The notes beneath the pieces are model-generated. The model was not told the origin of the DNA and searched no databases. It worked only from the letters and a program-made list of their open reading frames with translations. A program made the position numbers and the translations under genes. 64,000 nucleotides of DNA from an uncultured Collinsella sp. (lineage in GTDB: Bacteria > Actinomycetota > Coriobacteriia > Coriobacteriales > Coriobacteriaceae): positions 1-64,000 of the forward strand of contig UQPF01000010.1 of NCBI GenBank assembly GCA_900542905.1, written 5' to 3'. The first letter of the stretch is position 1, and every line of letters begins with the position of its first letter. Of the stretch, positions 38,161 through 46,838 are shown piece after piece.

Positions 38161-39264
38161 CTAGATGCGGACCGGCATGACCAGGTACAGGTAGTTGATC
38201 TTGTCGTAGGACTTGAAGATGCCCGCCTGCGAGTAGCTCTTGAGCTCCAGCGTGATCTCCTTCTCCTTGGACAGGGCATTGAGGCACCCGAAGATGTAGT
38301 GGTAGTTGAAGGCGATGGTGCCCGACTCGCCCTCGGCCTCGACATCGATCGTCTCCTGCGCAAGGTCCTGGTCATTGGAAATGGAGGACAGGCCCATCTG
38401 CCCGTTCTCGACATCGATCTCGAACTTGACGGCGGGGTTGGCGCTCGCGATAACGGCCACGCGCTTGAGGGCGGCGTTAAAGGCGGCGACGTCGATCTTG
38501 ACGCTCGTCACGCACGAATCGGGGATGAGCTGCTTGTAGTTGGGGTACACGCCCTCGATGCGGCGCGACACGTAGGTGGTGTTGCCGGCCTCAAAGACGA
38601 CCTGGGTGTCGGTAGCCCCGATCATGATGGTCGCCTGGCTGGCCATGATGTTCAGCGCGTCGTTAAAGGCGTCGGCCGGAACGTTGAGTTCAAAGGAGCC
38701 CTCGAGGGTTGAGGTCTCGACCTGCGTATCGCACACGGCCAAGCGGAAGGAATCGGTCGCCACCAGGCGCACGGTGTTGTTCTCGACCTTCATGTGCACG
38801 CCACCCAGGATGGGGCGGGCCTTGTCAGTCGAGGTGACGCGCCACACGCGGCCGACCATTTCGGACAAGATATCGGTCGGCAGTTCCACGGCGCTCTCGA
38901 TGGCATAGGCCGGAAACTCGGGGAAGTCATTGGCATCGAGCGTGTTCAGGCGGAAAGAGCTCTTCTCACAACCAATCAGCACCTGGCGCTCGGACAGCTC
39001 AAAGGTGACCGGGGCATCGGGGAGGGTCTTGGTGATATTGGAGAGCATCTTACAAGGGATAACCATCTCGCCCTCTTCTTCGACATGTGCCGCGATGCGA
39101 TGACGGATCGAGATGGTGTAGTTAGAGGTCTGGAATTCCAAGATGCCGTCTTGCGCCTTGACGAGCACGCCCGACAGGATGGGAAGGGTGGATGCCGAAG
39201 CGACGCCCTTCATAACGACGCCGATGGCTTGTGTAAGCGAGCTCTGGCTGACGGTGAACTTCAT
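38161..39264 (-). CDS. dnaN: DNA polymerase III sliding clamp (beta)
   Basis: Processivity clamp. The 367-residue protein has three clamp domains of about 120 residues each and ends YLYLVMPVRI, the conserved C-terminus that closes the third domain. ATG 39264 follows AAAGGTATT. It lies 238 nt downstream of dnaA, with recF immediately after. Confidence 0.97.
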   Translation of the reverse strand: MKFTVSQSSLTQAIGVVMKGVASASTLPILSGVLVKAQDGILEFQTSNYTISIRHRIAAHVEEEGEMVIPCKMLSNITKTLPDAPVTFELSERQVLIGCEKSSFRLNTLDANDFPEFPAYAIESAVELPTDILSEMVGRVWRVTSTDKARPILGGVHMKVENNTVRLVATDSFRLAVCDTQVETSTLEGSFELNVPADAFNDALNIMASQATIMIGATDTQVVFEAGNTTYVSRRIEGVYPNYKQLIPDSCVTSVKIDVAAFNAALKRVAVIASANPAVKFEIDVENGQMGLSSISNDQDLAQETIDVEAEGESGTIAFNYHYIFGCLNALSKEKEITLELKSYSQAGIFKSYDKINYLYLVMPVRI

Positions 39265-39396
39265 CTTTTAATACCTTTCTATAGATATAAATATCTTAAT
39301 AATAGTAATAGCACTGACGAAACTGTTGATTACTCCCAAAGACGCAGGTCAGACCCAGAAAGAGAATCGACAGCAGCCTGTGTGCAACGGGGGTGG

Positions 39397-39487
39397 TTTT
39401 CCACGTTCAAAACCTGCGCAAAACTTTTCATCACCGCGGGTTGGGTTTTAAACACCTTATGCCCGTGGTTTCGACAAGTTTTCAACA
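39397..39487. promoter_or_regulatory. DnaA-box-like sites in the dnaA-dnaN gap
   Basis: TTTTCCACG (39397-39405) and TTTTCAACA (39479-39487) resemble DnaA boxes. The second is the same 9-mer that recurs in the rpmH-side gap. They may be part of the origin or autoregulate dnaN. Confidence 0.4.
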
Positions 39488-39502
39488 GGTGTCTCTATTT
39501 CC

Positions 39503-41227
39503 CTACGAGCGCAGTGTAATTTTATCGCGCAGTGACTTGAGGTCGTCGGTGACGGTGCGGTCTTCCTGGATCATCTTCTGGACCTTTTTGTAGCTCGTGC
39601 TGACGGTCGAGTGGTTGCGGTTGCCAAATTCGGCGCCCACCGCCGTGGTCGTCATTTCGCACATCTCGATGGCCAGGTAGATAGCGATATGGCGCGCTTT
39701 GGCGATATTGGCGTTGCGACGCGGGCCGATGAGCTCCTCGTGTGTCACGCCGTACTGCTCTTCGATGACGGACTGAACCGTCTGGACGTTGATCTTTTTG
39801 GCCGATGTGTCGAAGTACTGGCTGGCGATGGCGTCGATATCGTCAAAGGTGAGCTCCCCGCCCTCGCGCTCGCGGTCACCCGCCTCGCCGGCGCAGCGCT
39901 CGCAAAAGCTCTCGAGTTCGCGGATGTTGGTGCCCGAGACCTCGGCCATGTGTTTAAAGTGTTCGTCGGTCAGGTGCCCGCCGTCGCCCCCATAGGCCGC
40001 CAGCAGCGAGTCGTCGCCTGCCTCGGGGGCGGCGACGATGGTGTTCTCGTAATAGCGCTGCAAGATCTTGTATTTCATCTCGTAGCTGGGCTCTGCAACC
40101 AGGCAGAGCATGCCGGCGTTGAAGCGGCTGGTCAGACGCTCGTCCATGCTTAGGTCCTTGGGGGCGCGGTCTGCCGCGATGACGACCTTCTTGTTGTTGC
40201 GGATGAACTCGTCCATGAGCTGGAAAAAGTAGTCCACGCTCGCGCGCTTGCCGATGATGTTTTGGATGTCATCGATGATGAGCACGTCCACGCCGTGGTA
40301 CGCCTGCATGATGGGAGCGTTGCTCTTCTTTTGACGGTCGAACTCGGTCATCAGGTCGTCCAGATATGCCTGGGAGTTGGCATACTTGACCTTGATCTCG
40401 GGCGACTTCTCGGCGAGCTCGTTTTTGATGGCAAGCAGCAGGTGCGTCTTGCCCAGGCCCGATTTGCCGTAGATGAACAGTGATGTGCATGTGCCGCGCT
40501 CGTCCGCGAGGGCGGCAAACTTGAGTGCCGAGCGATAGGCATGGCTGTTTTCGGGGCCGTAGACAAAGTTCTCAAAGGTAAATTTTGAGTTCGCGGCGAG
40601 CGGGGCTCCATCCGTATTCTGCTCGGCCGGCACGGTCGGTGCTGGCATGGGTGAGGTGGGGGTCGCGGCTTGCGTGGATTTAGTCGGCGCCCCGCCCTTC
40701 ATCTGGTTCATCATGCGACGAAAATCGTCGGCCGAGAGCGTGTTTTTGATTGCAATGCCCGAATCCGCGCCCGCCGCTGCGTCGTGAGCGATGGGCATGT
40801 GCGTGACGGGCGCGTTCGTTGGCGTCGCCGCCGCGGTCGGCAACGGTGCCATGGTTTCACGGGAAACATCGCTGTGCTGGTGCTCGACCGTCGACGCGTC
40901 GCCTGCGGAGGCCGGCACCGCCGGGGAAGCAGCGGGAGCCGTGGCGGGCGCCGTGGCGGCAGCGGATTCCGTCGCGGCGCCTTGCGGTGCCACGATGTCG
41001 AGCGCGATCGGTGCAAAGGCGATTTCTTCCAGATAGGCCTCAATAGTCGGCTGATGCTTTTTGAGCTGCGCGATGGCAAAGCGCGAGGGGGCCTCGATCG
41101 TGAGCGTATCTTCGGTCAGGCTTATGGCGCGCGATTGCCCCAGCATGTTGATGAGGCGTGCATCTTGGCCGTCGCGCTGGCAAAAGGCGATGGCATCCCC
41201 CAGGATGATGCTTGCTTCCTCGTCCAC
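39503..41227 (-). CDS. dnaA: Chromosomal replication initiator DnaA
   Basis: AAA+ protein that melts oriC. The 574-residue protein has domain I (1-75), a long Ala/Pro/Thr linker (about 80-215), and the AAA+ domain with Walker A GKSGLGKTH (254-262) and Walker B VLIIDDIQ. The DNA-binding domain IV includes RNANIAKARHIAIYL and FGNRNHSTVSTSY. The linker is longer than in most DnaA proteins. The GTG start at 41227 follows GGGAGA. Only 15 nt separate it from the GHKL gene upstream, so the two are probably co-transcribed. Confidence 0.97.
   Translation of the reverse strand: MDEEASIILGDAIAFCQRDGQDARLINMLGQSRAISLTEDTLTIEAPSRFAIAQLKKHQPTIEAYLEEIAFAPIALDIVAPQGAATESAAATAPATAPAASPAVPASAGDASTVEHQHSDVSRETMAPLPTAAATPTNAPVTHMPIAHDAAAGADSGIAIKNTLSADDFRRMMNQMKGGAPTKSTQAATPTSPMPAPTVPAEQNTDGAPLAANSKFTFENFVYGPENSHAYRSALKFAALADERGTCTSLFIYGKSGLGKTHLLLAIKNELAEKSPEIKVKYANSQAYLDDLMTEFDRQKKSNAPIMQAYHGVDVLIIDDIQNIIGKRASVDYFFQLMDEFIRNNKKVVIAADRAPKDLSMDERLTSRFNAGMLCLVAEPSYEMKYKILQRYYENTIVAAPEAGDDSLLAAYGGDGGHLTDEHFKHMAEVSGTNIRELESFCERCAGEAGDREREGGELTFDDIDAIASQYFDTSAKKINVQTVQSVIEEQYGVTHEELIGPRRNANIAKARHIAIYLAIEMCEMTTTAVGAEFGNRNHSTVSTSYKKVQKMIQEDRTVTDDLKSLRDKITLRS
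40853..40868. promoter_or_regulatory. parS-like 16-mer inside dnaA
   Basis: GGTTTCACGGGAAACA differs from the perfect parS sites at 45.9 kb at two positions. It encodes part of DVSRETMA in the DnaA linker, so coding need could also explain it. Confidence 0.4.
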
Positions 41228-41242
41228 TGTCTCTCCCGTTCT

Positions 41243-42595
41243 TTAGCTCTGAGCTCGCACGCGAGCGGCGCCGAGTTCGGTCAGATGGTATTTCTGGCCA
41301 TGCTTGATGACCAAGCCGGCCTGCGCCAAGTCATTGAGCGTACGTGACCAAGTGGGGGCCGAGTTTCCAAACGCCCTCGCCAGATCGGTTGCACCGCACG
41401 CTTGATTTTGCGCCAGATAGCCCAGCGCGGCGTTGCCGCGATCGCTTACGAACACGTCCGGTTGTGGCTGCGCATGCTGATTTGCTGCATTAGGATACAT
41501 CATTTGAGCTGCTGGTTGTTGAGAACTCTGCATCGGTGGCATTTGCTGTTGAAAACTTTGAGGCCACTGTTGGTAAGGCTGCGGAGGCATCTGCTGGGCC
41601 CAGGGGTTGTACTGCTGCTGCGGCATCTGCTGGTACGGCTGCTGATATCCTTGCTGGTACTGCTGCGGGAACTGCTGGCCGTACCCCAGTGGCGGCATCT
41701 GCTGATATGGATATCCTTGTTGGTACGGCTGATAGCCCATTTGCTGGACACCCGGTGCGCCCGTCGCCTGCTGCATTGCTGCTGCATCCTGATCCGCCAG
41801 CGGCACGGCCTCTGGCATGCTTGGCGGCATCGACATCGATGCCGCTTGGGGTTCTTGTGTAGGAGGCATTCCGGGCTGCTGCATCTGTCCCACGGTGGGC
41901 TGCATCTGCTGCGTTGCCATGGGCTGCTGCGCAAAAGCTCCCGGCAGGGGATATGTGGGCTGCTCCGTCTCGGGCCGCACGGCAGCGCCGCGTCCGCCGG
42001 CACGCTCGATTTCCTGCACGCGTTTAGGGTTCAGGCTTACCGTAACCACGGTGCCGTTGCCCATGTTGTCCTCGATGGATACGGCACCGCCGGCGTTTTC
42101 CAAATACTCCTGCACCATGGGAAACCCTGCTCCGGTTCCACGGATATAGCGCTTCATCTTGCTGTTTGCGCTGGTAACGCCAAAGTCGAAAGCACGTTCC
42201 TTGTCGTCGATGCCGGGTCCTTGGTCAGCAAAGCGGATGGTGTCTCCGCCGTCCAGAATCGAGATGATGGGCTCGGCAAAGTGTGCGTGGATAAAGTTTT
42301 CGACAATCTCGCGGATGACCATGAGCGAGATATGGCCACCTTGTTCTTTCATGCACTGGTAGACGGTGTTGGTCGTCTCTTCCAAATACGTGCGGACATC
42401 TTGCGGATCAATGACGATCACCCGCGGTGTCGACAGCATGTCGTCATAGACGGCGATGCGCGCGGCGTACATGGCTTTTGGCGCCTGCGTGGTCGTCTGC
42501 TCGCCTTCCGCACGCTCTTCGCGCACGCCGGTGATGTGCTCGTTGTCGGGTGCCGGGTCTCCGGAATCGACCATGGTGTAAAAGTCGTCAGACAT
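41243..42595 (-). CDS. GHKL ATPase with Gln/Pro-rich linker and winged-helix tail
   Basis: A 450-residue protein that I cannot name. Residues 40-190 are a GHKL ATP-binding domain closest in style to SpoIIAB/RsbW anti-sigma kinases: N-box E96-x3-N100 in REIVENFIHAHF, G1 DQGPGI (124-129), G2 GTGAGFPMV (153-161). Residues 205-380 are low complexity, dominated by Gln, Pro, Met and Tyr. Residues 385-450 look like a winged helix (ATDLARAFGNSAPTWSRTL). No His-kinase dimerisation domain is present. It lies between probable oriC and dnaA, 15 nt before dnaA, so it may act on initiation or on dnaA expression. The function is inferred only from location. Confidence 0.8.
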   Translation of the reverse strand: MSDDFYTMVDSGDPAPDNEHITGVREERAEGEQTTTQAPKAMYAARIAVYDDMLSTPRVIVIDPQDVRTYLEETTNTVYQCMKEQGGHISLMVIREIVENFIHAHFAEPIISILDGGDTIRFADQGPGIDDKERAFDFGVTSANSKMKRYIRGTGAGFPMVQEYLENAGGAVSIEDNMGNGTVVTVSLNPKRVQEIERAGGRGAAVRPETEQPTYPLPGAFAQQPMATQQMQPTVGQMQQPGMPPTQEPQAASMSMPPSMPEAVPLADQDAAAMQQATGAPGVQQMGYQPYQQGYPYQQMPPLGYGQQFPQQYQQGYQQPYQQMPQQQYNPWAQQMPPQPYQQWPQSFQQQMPPMQSSQQPAAQMMYPNAANQHAQPQPDVFVSDRGNAALGYLAQNQACGATDLARAFGNSAPTWSRTLNDLAQAGLVIKHGQKYHLTELGAARVRAQS

Positions 42596-42940
42596 GCCGC
42601 TCGCAATCTTTCAAAAGGTTTCGAACAAATAGTAGCTCACCGTGCAACGTTTCTCATCTTTCGACAACTTTTCAAAACTTGTTGAAAACTTTGGAAAACG
42701 GGCGAAAAGTTCTCAACATTGCCAGCATGACCTGTTGAAAACTCGATGAAATATCGTGAAAGGTTGCCATGAGGCGCAAATTTCGGTTGTGCTTATGGGG
42801 GAACCGTGTGAACTGCGCAACCTTTTACCTTTGATTTCTTGACATTTGAACATTGATTTCCCTACAATCTTCAAGCTCACGTGTCTATATCTGCGTCCGC
42901 GTCCCCGCGGACACTCGAAATGCAGCAGGAGGAACTTAAG
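42596..42940. other. Probable replication origin (oriC) region
   Basis: An AT-richer 345-nt gap where gene orientation switches, between the dnaA unit and rpmH. It holds TGTTGAAAA at 42680-42688 and 42733-42741 (reverse complement TTTTCAACA) and a near match TTCTCAACA at 42710-42718. The same 9-mer recurs in the dnaA-dnaN gap. They resemble but do not equal the common DnaA box TTATCCACA. The rpmH promoter also lies here. Confidence 0.65.
42839..42868 (+). promoter_or_regulatory. Promoter of rpmH
   Basis: A perfect -35 TTGACA (42839-42844) and -10 TACAAT (42863-42868) are 18 nt apart. The leader is about 65 nt. Confidence 0.85.
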
Positions 42941-43075
42941 ATGAAGCGTACGTATCAGCCTAATAAGCGTAAGCGTGCCAAGACCCATGGCTTCTGTGCC
43001 CGTATGGCCACTAAGGGTGGTCGTGCCGTGCTCGCCCGTCGTCGCGCCAAGGGCCGCAAGCGTCTCACTGTCTAG
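42941..43075 (+). CDS. rpmH: 50S ribosomal protein bL34
   Basis: A 44-residue ribosomal protein, MKRTYQPNKRKRAKTHGF at the start, standard length. ATG 42941 follows AGGAGGAAC. It is the first gene of the rpmH-rnpA-yidD-yidC-khpB run. Confidence 0.98.
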   Translation: MKRTYQPNKRKRAKTHGFCARMATKGGRAVLARRRAKGRKRLTV

Positions 43076-43095
43076 CAGCGATACACACATCTCGC

Positions 43096-43434
43096 ATGAA
43101 GACTATTAAGTCTCGGCAAGATTTCGAGCATGTGTTCAGTCAGGGGCGTCGTTTCAATCACCCTCTGATTCGAATGACCATATGTGAATCGGTTGGCGAA
43201 GGCGACTCCGGAAGGGTCGCCTTCGTTGGTGCTAAGCGACTCGGTTGTGCCGTCGTGCGCAACCGATCTAAGCGTGTGATGCGCGAGGCCGCCCGCAGCT
43301 GCGGATTTCCCGTTACGGGTTATGACATCATCTTGTTTGCAACTCCCAAGACGAGGGTTTCCTCGCCGCAGGAGATGGACAAGGCGTTGCGTTCGCTTAT
43401 GAAGCGCGCCGGCGTTGCCGGGGAGGAGCGATGA
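43096..43434 (+). CDS. rnpA: Ribonuclease P protein component
   Basis: Protein subunit of RNase P, which trims tRNA 5' ends. The 112-residue protein has the conserved RNR-type helix RNRSKRVMREAAR after VVR. The rnpB RNA gene is not in this window. Its stop overlaps the yidD start (ATGA). Confidence 0.95.
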   Translation: MKTIKSRQDFEHVFSQGRRFNHPLIRMTICESVGEGDSGRVAFVGAKRLGCAVVRNRSKRVMREAARSCGFPVTGYDIILFATPKTRVSSPQEMDKALRSLMKRAGVAGEER

Positions 43435-43655
43435 GCAATCACGTTTTGCGACGTGTTGCCATCGCTCCTATTCGCATATATCAACAGGTTATTTCGCCCT
43501 TATTGCCTGACGCCTGCATTTATTACCCAACGTGCTCGCAATACGCCATCCAGGCGATTGAGAAGCACGGTATTTTGAGAGGCTGCTGGCTTGCCGTGAG
43601 GCGCATCGCTCGCTGCAATCCCCTGCACGTCGGCGGTTATGACCCTGTGCCCTAG
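43431..43655 (+). CDS. yidD: Membrane protein insertion efficiency factor YidD
   Basis: A small protein thought to assist YidC. The 74-residue protein has IRIYQQVISPLLPDACIYYP and TCSQYAIQAIEKHG, the family core, with an amphipathic N-terminal helix. It sits between rnpA and yidC as usual. Confidence 0.93.
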   Translation: MSNHVLRRVAIAPIRIYQQVISPLLPDACIYYPTCSQYAIQAIEKHGILRGCWLAVRRIARCNPLHVGGYDPVP

Positions 43656-43684
43656 CGGGCACTCGCTATCGGAGGAAAACTTAC

Positions 43685-44455
43685 ATGTGGGATTGGATCG
43701 TTAACATCCTTTTCGAGCTGCTCAAGCTCATCCAGACCTTTGCGGTCGACTGGGGCCTGTCCATCATCATCCTGGTGGTCATCATCCGTCTGCTGCTAAC
43801 GCCGCTCATGCTCAAGTCGACCAAGTCGACGGCTCGCATGCAGGTGCTGCAGCCCAAGATGCTCGAGATCCAGGAGCGCTATGCCGACGATCCCCAGCGT
43901 CAGGCCGAGGAGATGCAGAAGTTCTACAGCGAGAACAAGTTCAACCCCATGGCTGGCTGTCTGCCGCTGCTGATTCAGATGCCTATCCTGTTCGCCCTGT
44001 TTACATTGCTGCGCAACCTGCCGCAGTACTTTAACGACGGCACGTTCTCGTTCTTCAACATCCTGCCCGACCTGACCACCACGCCGAGTGCTTCCTTTGC
44101 CGATGGCTTTATGGTTGCACTGCCTGCGCTGGTTTGCCTGATCCTGTTCGCCGTCCTGACCCTGATTCCGCAGCTCTATATGTCGCGCAACCAGACCGGC
44201 CAGCAGGCTCAGAGCATGCGTATGATGGCCGTTGTCATGACGGTCATGATGCTTTGGATGGGCTGGAGCCTTCCCGTTGGTGTTCTGCTGTACTACGACG
44301 TCTCGTCTGCTTGGCAGGTTATCCAGCAGATTTTTGTGACGCAGAAGGTCATCGACAAGGCGAAGGCCGATGAGGAGGAGCGTCTTAAGAACGCTCCGCT
44401 GCAGGTTGAGGTCACTCGTCGAGAGAAGAAGCCGCGCCCGCACAAGAAGAAGTAG
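43685..44455 (+). CDS. yidC: Membrane protein insertase YidC/Oxa1
   Basis: Inserts and folds inner-membrane proteins. The 256-residue protein is the short Gram-positive form without the large periplasmic domain. Five membrane segments are visible, with the hydrophilic-groove Arg in IIRLLLTPLM and a coiled cytoplasmic hairpin (EIQERYADDPQRQAEEMQKF). The Lys/Arg-rich tail REKKPRPHKKK fits ribosome contact. ATG 43685 follows GGAGGAAAAC. Confidence 0.96.
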   Translation: MWDWIVNILFELLKLIQTFAVDWGLSIIILVVIIRLLLTPLMLKSTKSTARMQVLQPKMLEIQERYADDPQRQAEEMQKFYSENKFNPMAGCLPLLIQMPILFALFTLLRNLPQYFNDGTFSFFNILPDLTTTPSASFADGFMVALPALVCLILFAVLTLIPQLYMSRNQTGQQAQSMRMMAVVMTVMMLWMGWSLPVGVLLYYDVSSAWQVIQQIFVTQKVIDKAKADEEERLKNAPLQVEVTRREKKPRPHKKK

Positions 44456-44499
44456 TGGGATATCAATCTTATTTAGGTACCTAACTTTTGGAGTACGTT

Positions 44500-45069
44500 A
44501 TGTCTGAAGAGATCATCGAGGATATGCTTGAGGAGGTTGCCCCGCAGGTCGCGGGCGATTATCCCGAGATTGCACAGCGCTACAAGGCTGGTGAAGAGCT
44601 GACCGATGAGGAGCTCGACACCATTGCCGATGTTGCTATTTCCATCCTGCGTTCCATCCTTTCGCACTTCGATGCCGCCAACTCTCCTATCGATGAGTAT
44701 GAGGGCGACGAAGGTGAGCTGATTTTGGATGTAACGGCTCCCGACCTTGCTGTTCTCATTGGCCGTCATGGTCGCACCCTTGATGCCCTTCAGGTTATGT
44801 TCTCTTTGCTGGTGAGCCGCAAACTTGGCTTTAGGTATCCGGTTGTAGTGGACGTCGAGGGATACAAGAGCCGCCGTCAGGACAAGGTTGCCTCCATGGC
44901 TCAGTCTGCTGCCGAGCGTGCCATTCGCACTCATAAGAGTGTTTCGCTTCCGCCCATGAATGCCTACGAGCGTCGACTGGTTCACATTGCACTTCGTGGC
45001 AATGATGCCGTCGATACTCATTCTGAGGGTTCTGACCCTGATCGCCATGTGGTGATTGTTGCTCGATAA
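44500..45069 (+). CDS. khpB: RNA-binding protein KhpB/Jag-type
   Basis: A 189-residue protein with a KH domain (GRHGRTLDALQ, the GxxG loop) and a C-terminal R3H domain (YERRLVHIALRGN). The N-terminal Jag_N domain of firmicute versions is absent; an acidic helix (1-45) stands in its place. ATG 44500 follows GGAG. Position after yidC is standard. A strong terminator follows. Confidence 0.9.
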   Translation: MSEEIIEDMLEEVAPQVAGDYPEIAQRYKAGEELTDEELDTIADVAISILRSILSHFDAANSPIDEYEGDEGELILDVTAPDLAVLIGRHGRTLDALQVMFSLLVSRKLGFRYPVVVDVEGYKSRRQDKVASMAQSAAERAIRTHKSVSLPPMNAYERRLVHIALRGNDAVDTHSEGSDPDRHVVIVAR

Positions 45070-45087
45070 TCTACTCGAGTTTATGCT

Positions 45088-45119
45088 AAGGGGACGTGGT
45101 TTCCACGTCCCCTTTTTTT
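45088..45119 (+). terminator. Terminator after khpB
   Basis: AAGGGGACGTGG pairs with CCACGTCCCCTT around TTT, then a seven-T run. It ends the rpmH operon. Confidence 0.92.
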
Positions 45120-45165
45120 GTCAAAAGTTCTCGATACGCTGATTTTTGTCAGAAAGGAGCTTTCG

Positions 45166-45903
45166 TTGTTAGTACTTACTGATCAGCAAGCTGACGAGAT
45201 GTTGAGTCGTCTAGCTTTCTATTGCAAAGAGTATTCCTTGAGCGTAACTGATGTTGAGCTGAGGAAATGTATTCAGCATTTGGATTTGGTTCTAGAAACA
45301 AATAAGACAACCAATCTCACCCGTATTCTTAACGTAGAAGATGCTGCAGTACTTCATATCCTCGACTCACTTGTTTTGCTCCCCTATATCAACAAGGCTC
45401 CTGAGGGAGCTTTGCTCGATATGGGAACAGGTGCGGGCTTCCCTGGTATTCCATTAACCATAACCACGCATCGTAAAGCTACTTATATTGACTCTGTTGG
45501 CAAGAAGGTTGATGCGGTAAATTCCTTTGTCCATGCTCTTGGATTGAAACATGCCCATGCGGTTCATGATCGTCTTGAAGAATATGCTCGGAGCCATAAG
45601 AAGCAGTTCTCTGTTGTAACCGCCCGCGCACTGGCTCCTCTACCGATTCTTGTTGAGTATGCGGCTCCGTATCTGAAGGATGGAGGGCTATTTGTTATAA
45701 CCAAGGGCAATCCTTCGGATGAGGAGCTTGCTTCCGGCATGTCAGCAGCTAAGATTTGCGGCTTCACTTTGCTTCTGAATGACGCAATTGATTTGCCTGA
45801 AGGCTTGGGTCACAGGGAGTTCATTGTTCTTAAGAAGAGTCATCCAGCATCCGTTTCATTGCCTCGTGCAAATGGCGTGGCAAAGAAGAATCCGCTTGCC
45901 TAG
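45166..45903 (+). CDS. rsmG: 16S rRNA (guanine-527-N7) methyltransferase RsmG
   Basis: Methylates 16S rRNA G527. The 245-residue protein has the SAM motif LLDMGTGAGFPGIPL and the downstream VVTARALAPL. TTG 45166 is chosen because AAGGAG lies six bases upstream; the longer frame begins inside the khpB terminator. The gene and the following parAB are visibly less GC-rich than their neighbours. parS sites follow its stop. Confidence 0.93.
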   Translation: MLVLTDQQADEMLSRLAFYCKEYSLSVTDVELRKCIQHLDLVLETNKTTNLTRILNVEDAAVLHILDSLVLLPYINKAPEGALLDMGTGAGFPGIPLTITTHRKATYIDSVGKKVDAVNSFVHALGLKHAHAVHDRLEEYARSHKKQFSVVTARALAPLPILVEYAAPYLKDGGLFVITKGNPSDEELASGMSAAKICGFTLLLNDAIDLPEGLGHREFIVLKKSHPASVSLPRANGVAKKNPLA

Positions 45904-45904
45904 A

Positions 45905-45920
45905 TGTTTCACGTGAAACA
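45905..45920. promoter_or_regulatory. parS site 1
   Basis: A perfect palindrome TGTTTCACGTGAAACA, the ParB-binding consensus, beginning two bases past the rsmG stop. Confidence 0.95.
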
Positions 45921-45943
45921 TAATGGATACTAACAACTTGCAG

Positions 45944-45959
45944 TGTTTCACGTGAAACA
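45944..45959. promoter_or_regulatory. parS site 2
   Basis: Same perfect 16-mer, 23 bp after site 1. Confidence 0.95.
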
Positions 45960-45982
45960 TGGCGGTTGATATCGATTCGGAA

Positions 45983-45998
45983 TGTTTCACGTGAAACA
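45983..45998. promoter_or_regulatory. parS site 3
   Basis: Same perfect 16-mer, again 23 bp after site 2. The even 39-bp period puts the three sites at regular helical phase just before parA. Confidence 0.95.
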
Positions 45999-46037
45999 TC
46001 CTCCGTTTGACAGCTTTAATACACACCAGGAGGGACC

Positions 46038-46838
46038 GTGGGATTTCGCGACGTTAAGCGTTCAAAGAGCGCAAAAGACACGCGTATCATTGCAATCATC
46101 AATCAAAAAGGCGGCGTCGGTAAGTCAACGACGGCTGTAAACCTTGCAGCAGCACTGGGTGAGCAGGGTCGTAAGACACTGATTGTCGATTTTGATCCGC
46201 AGGGAAACAGCACCAGTGGATTCGGAATTGAAAAAGAAGACCTTGATCACTGCATCTATGATGCATTGTTGAATGATGTGCCGGCAGAATCACTTGTTCT
46301 TGATACAAATTGCAAAAAGGTATTCGTAATTCCAGCTACAATTCAGCTTGCAGGCGCCGAAATTGAGCTCGTAAGCGCAATTGCACGTGAAACCCGCCTC
46401 AAAGATTTGCTTGAGCCGATTCAAGACGAGTTCGATTTTATTTTCATTGACTGTCCTCCTTCGCTCGGCCTGCTTACTATCAACGCTTTGACCGCAGCAG
46501 ACAGCGTTTTGATTCCGATCCAGTGCGAATATTACGCACTCGAGGGCGTTACGAAGCTGCTTGAGTCAATGAAGATGGTCAAATCAAGGCTGAACAAGGG
46601 CTTAGACACCTATGGTGTGCTTATGACCATGTATGACTCGCGTACTTCACTGTCGAATCAGGTTGTTGAGGAGGTTCAATCGTACTTTGGTGATAAGGCG
46701 TTTAAGACGCTAATCCCCCGTACGGTTAAAATCTCCGAAGCTCCGTCTTTTGGAGAACCAGTAATTACCTATGCACCTCAAAATAAGGGTGCAAAAGCAT
46801 ATATGAACCTTGCAAAAGAGGTGATCAAGCGTGCCTAG
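46038..46838 (+). CDS. parA: Chromosome-partitioning ATPase ParA/Soj
   Basis: Segregates newly replicated origins with ParB. The 266-residue protein has the deviant Walker A KGGVGKSTT, DFDPQGN and FIDCPPSLG. The GTG start follows CAGGAGGGACC. Its stop overlaps the parB start. The regular parS triplet lies directly upstream. Confidence 0.96.
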   Translation: MGFRDVKRSKSAKDTRIIAIINQKGGVGKSTTAVNLAAALGEQGRKTLIVDFDPQGNSTSGFGIEKEDLDHCIYDALLNDVPAESLVLDTNCKKVFVIPATIQLAGAEIELVSAIARETRLKDLLEPIQDEFDFIFIDCPPSLGLLTINALTAADSVLIPIQCEYYALEGVTKLLESMKMVKSRLNKGLDTYGVLMTMYDSRTSLSNQVVEEVQSYFGDKAFKTLIPRTVKISEAPSFGEPVITYAPQNKGAKAYMNLAKEVIKRA

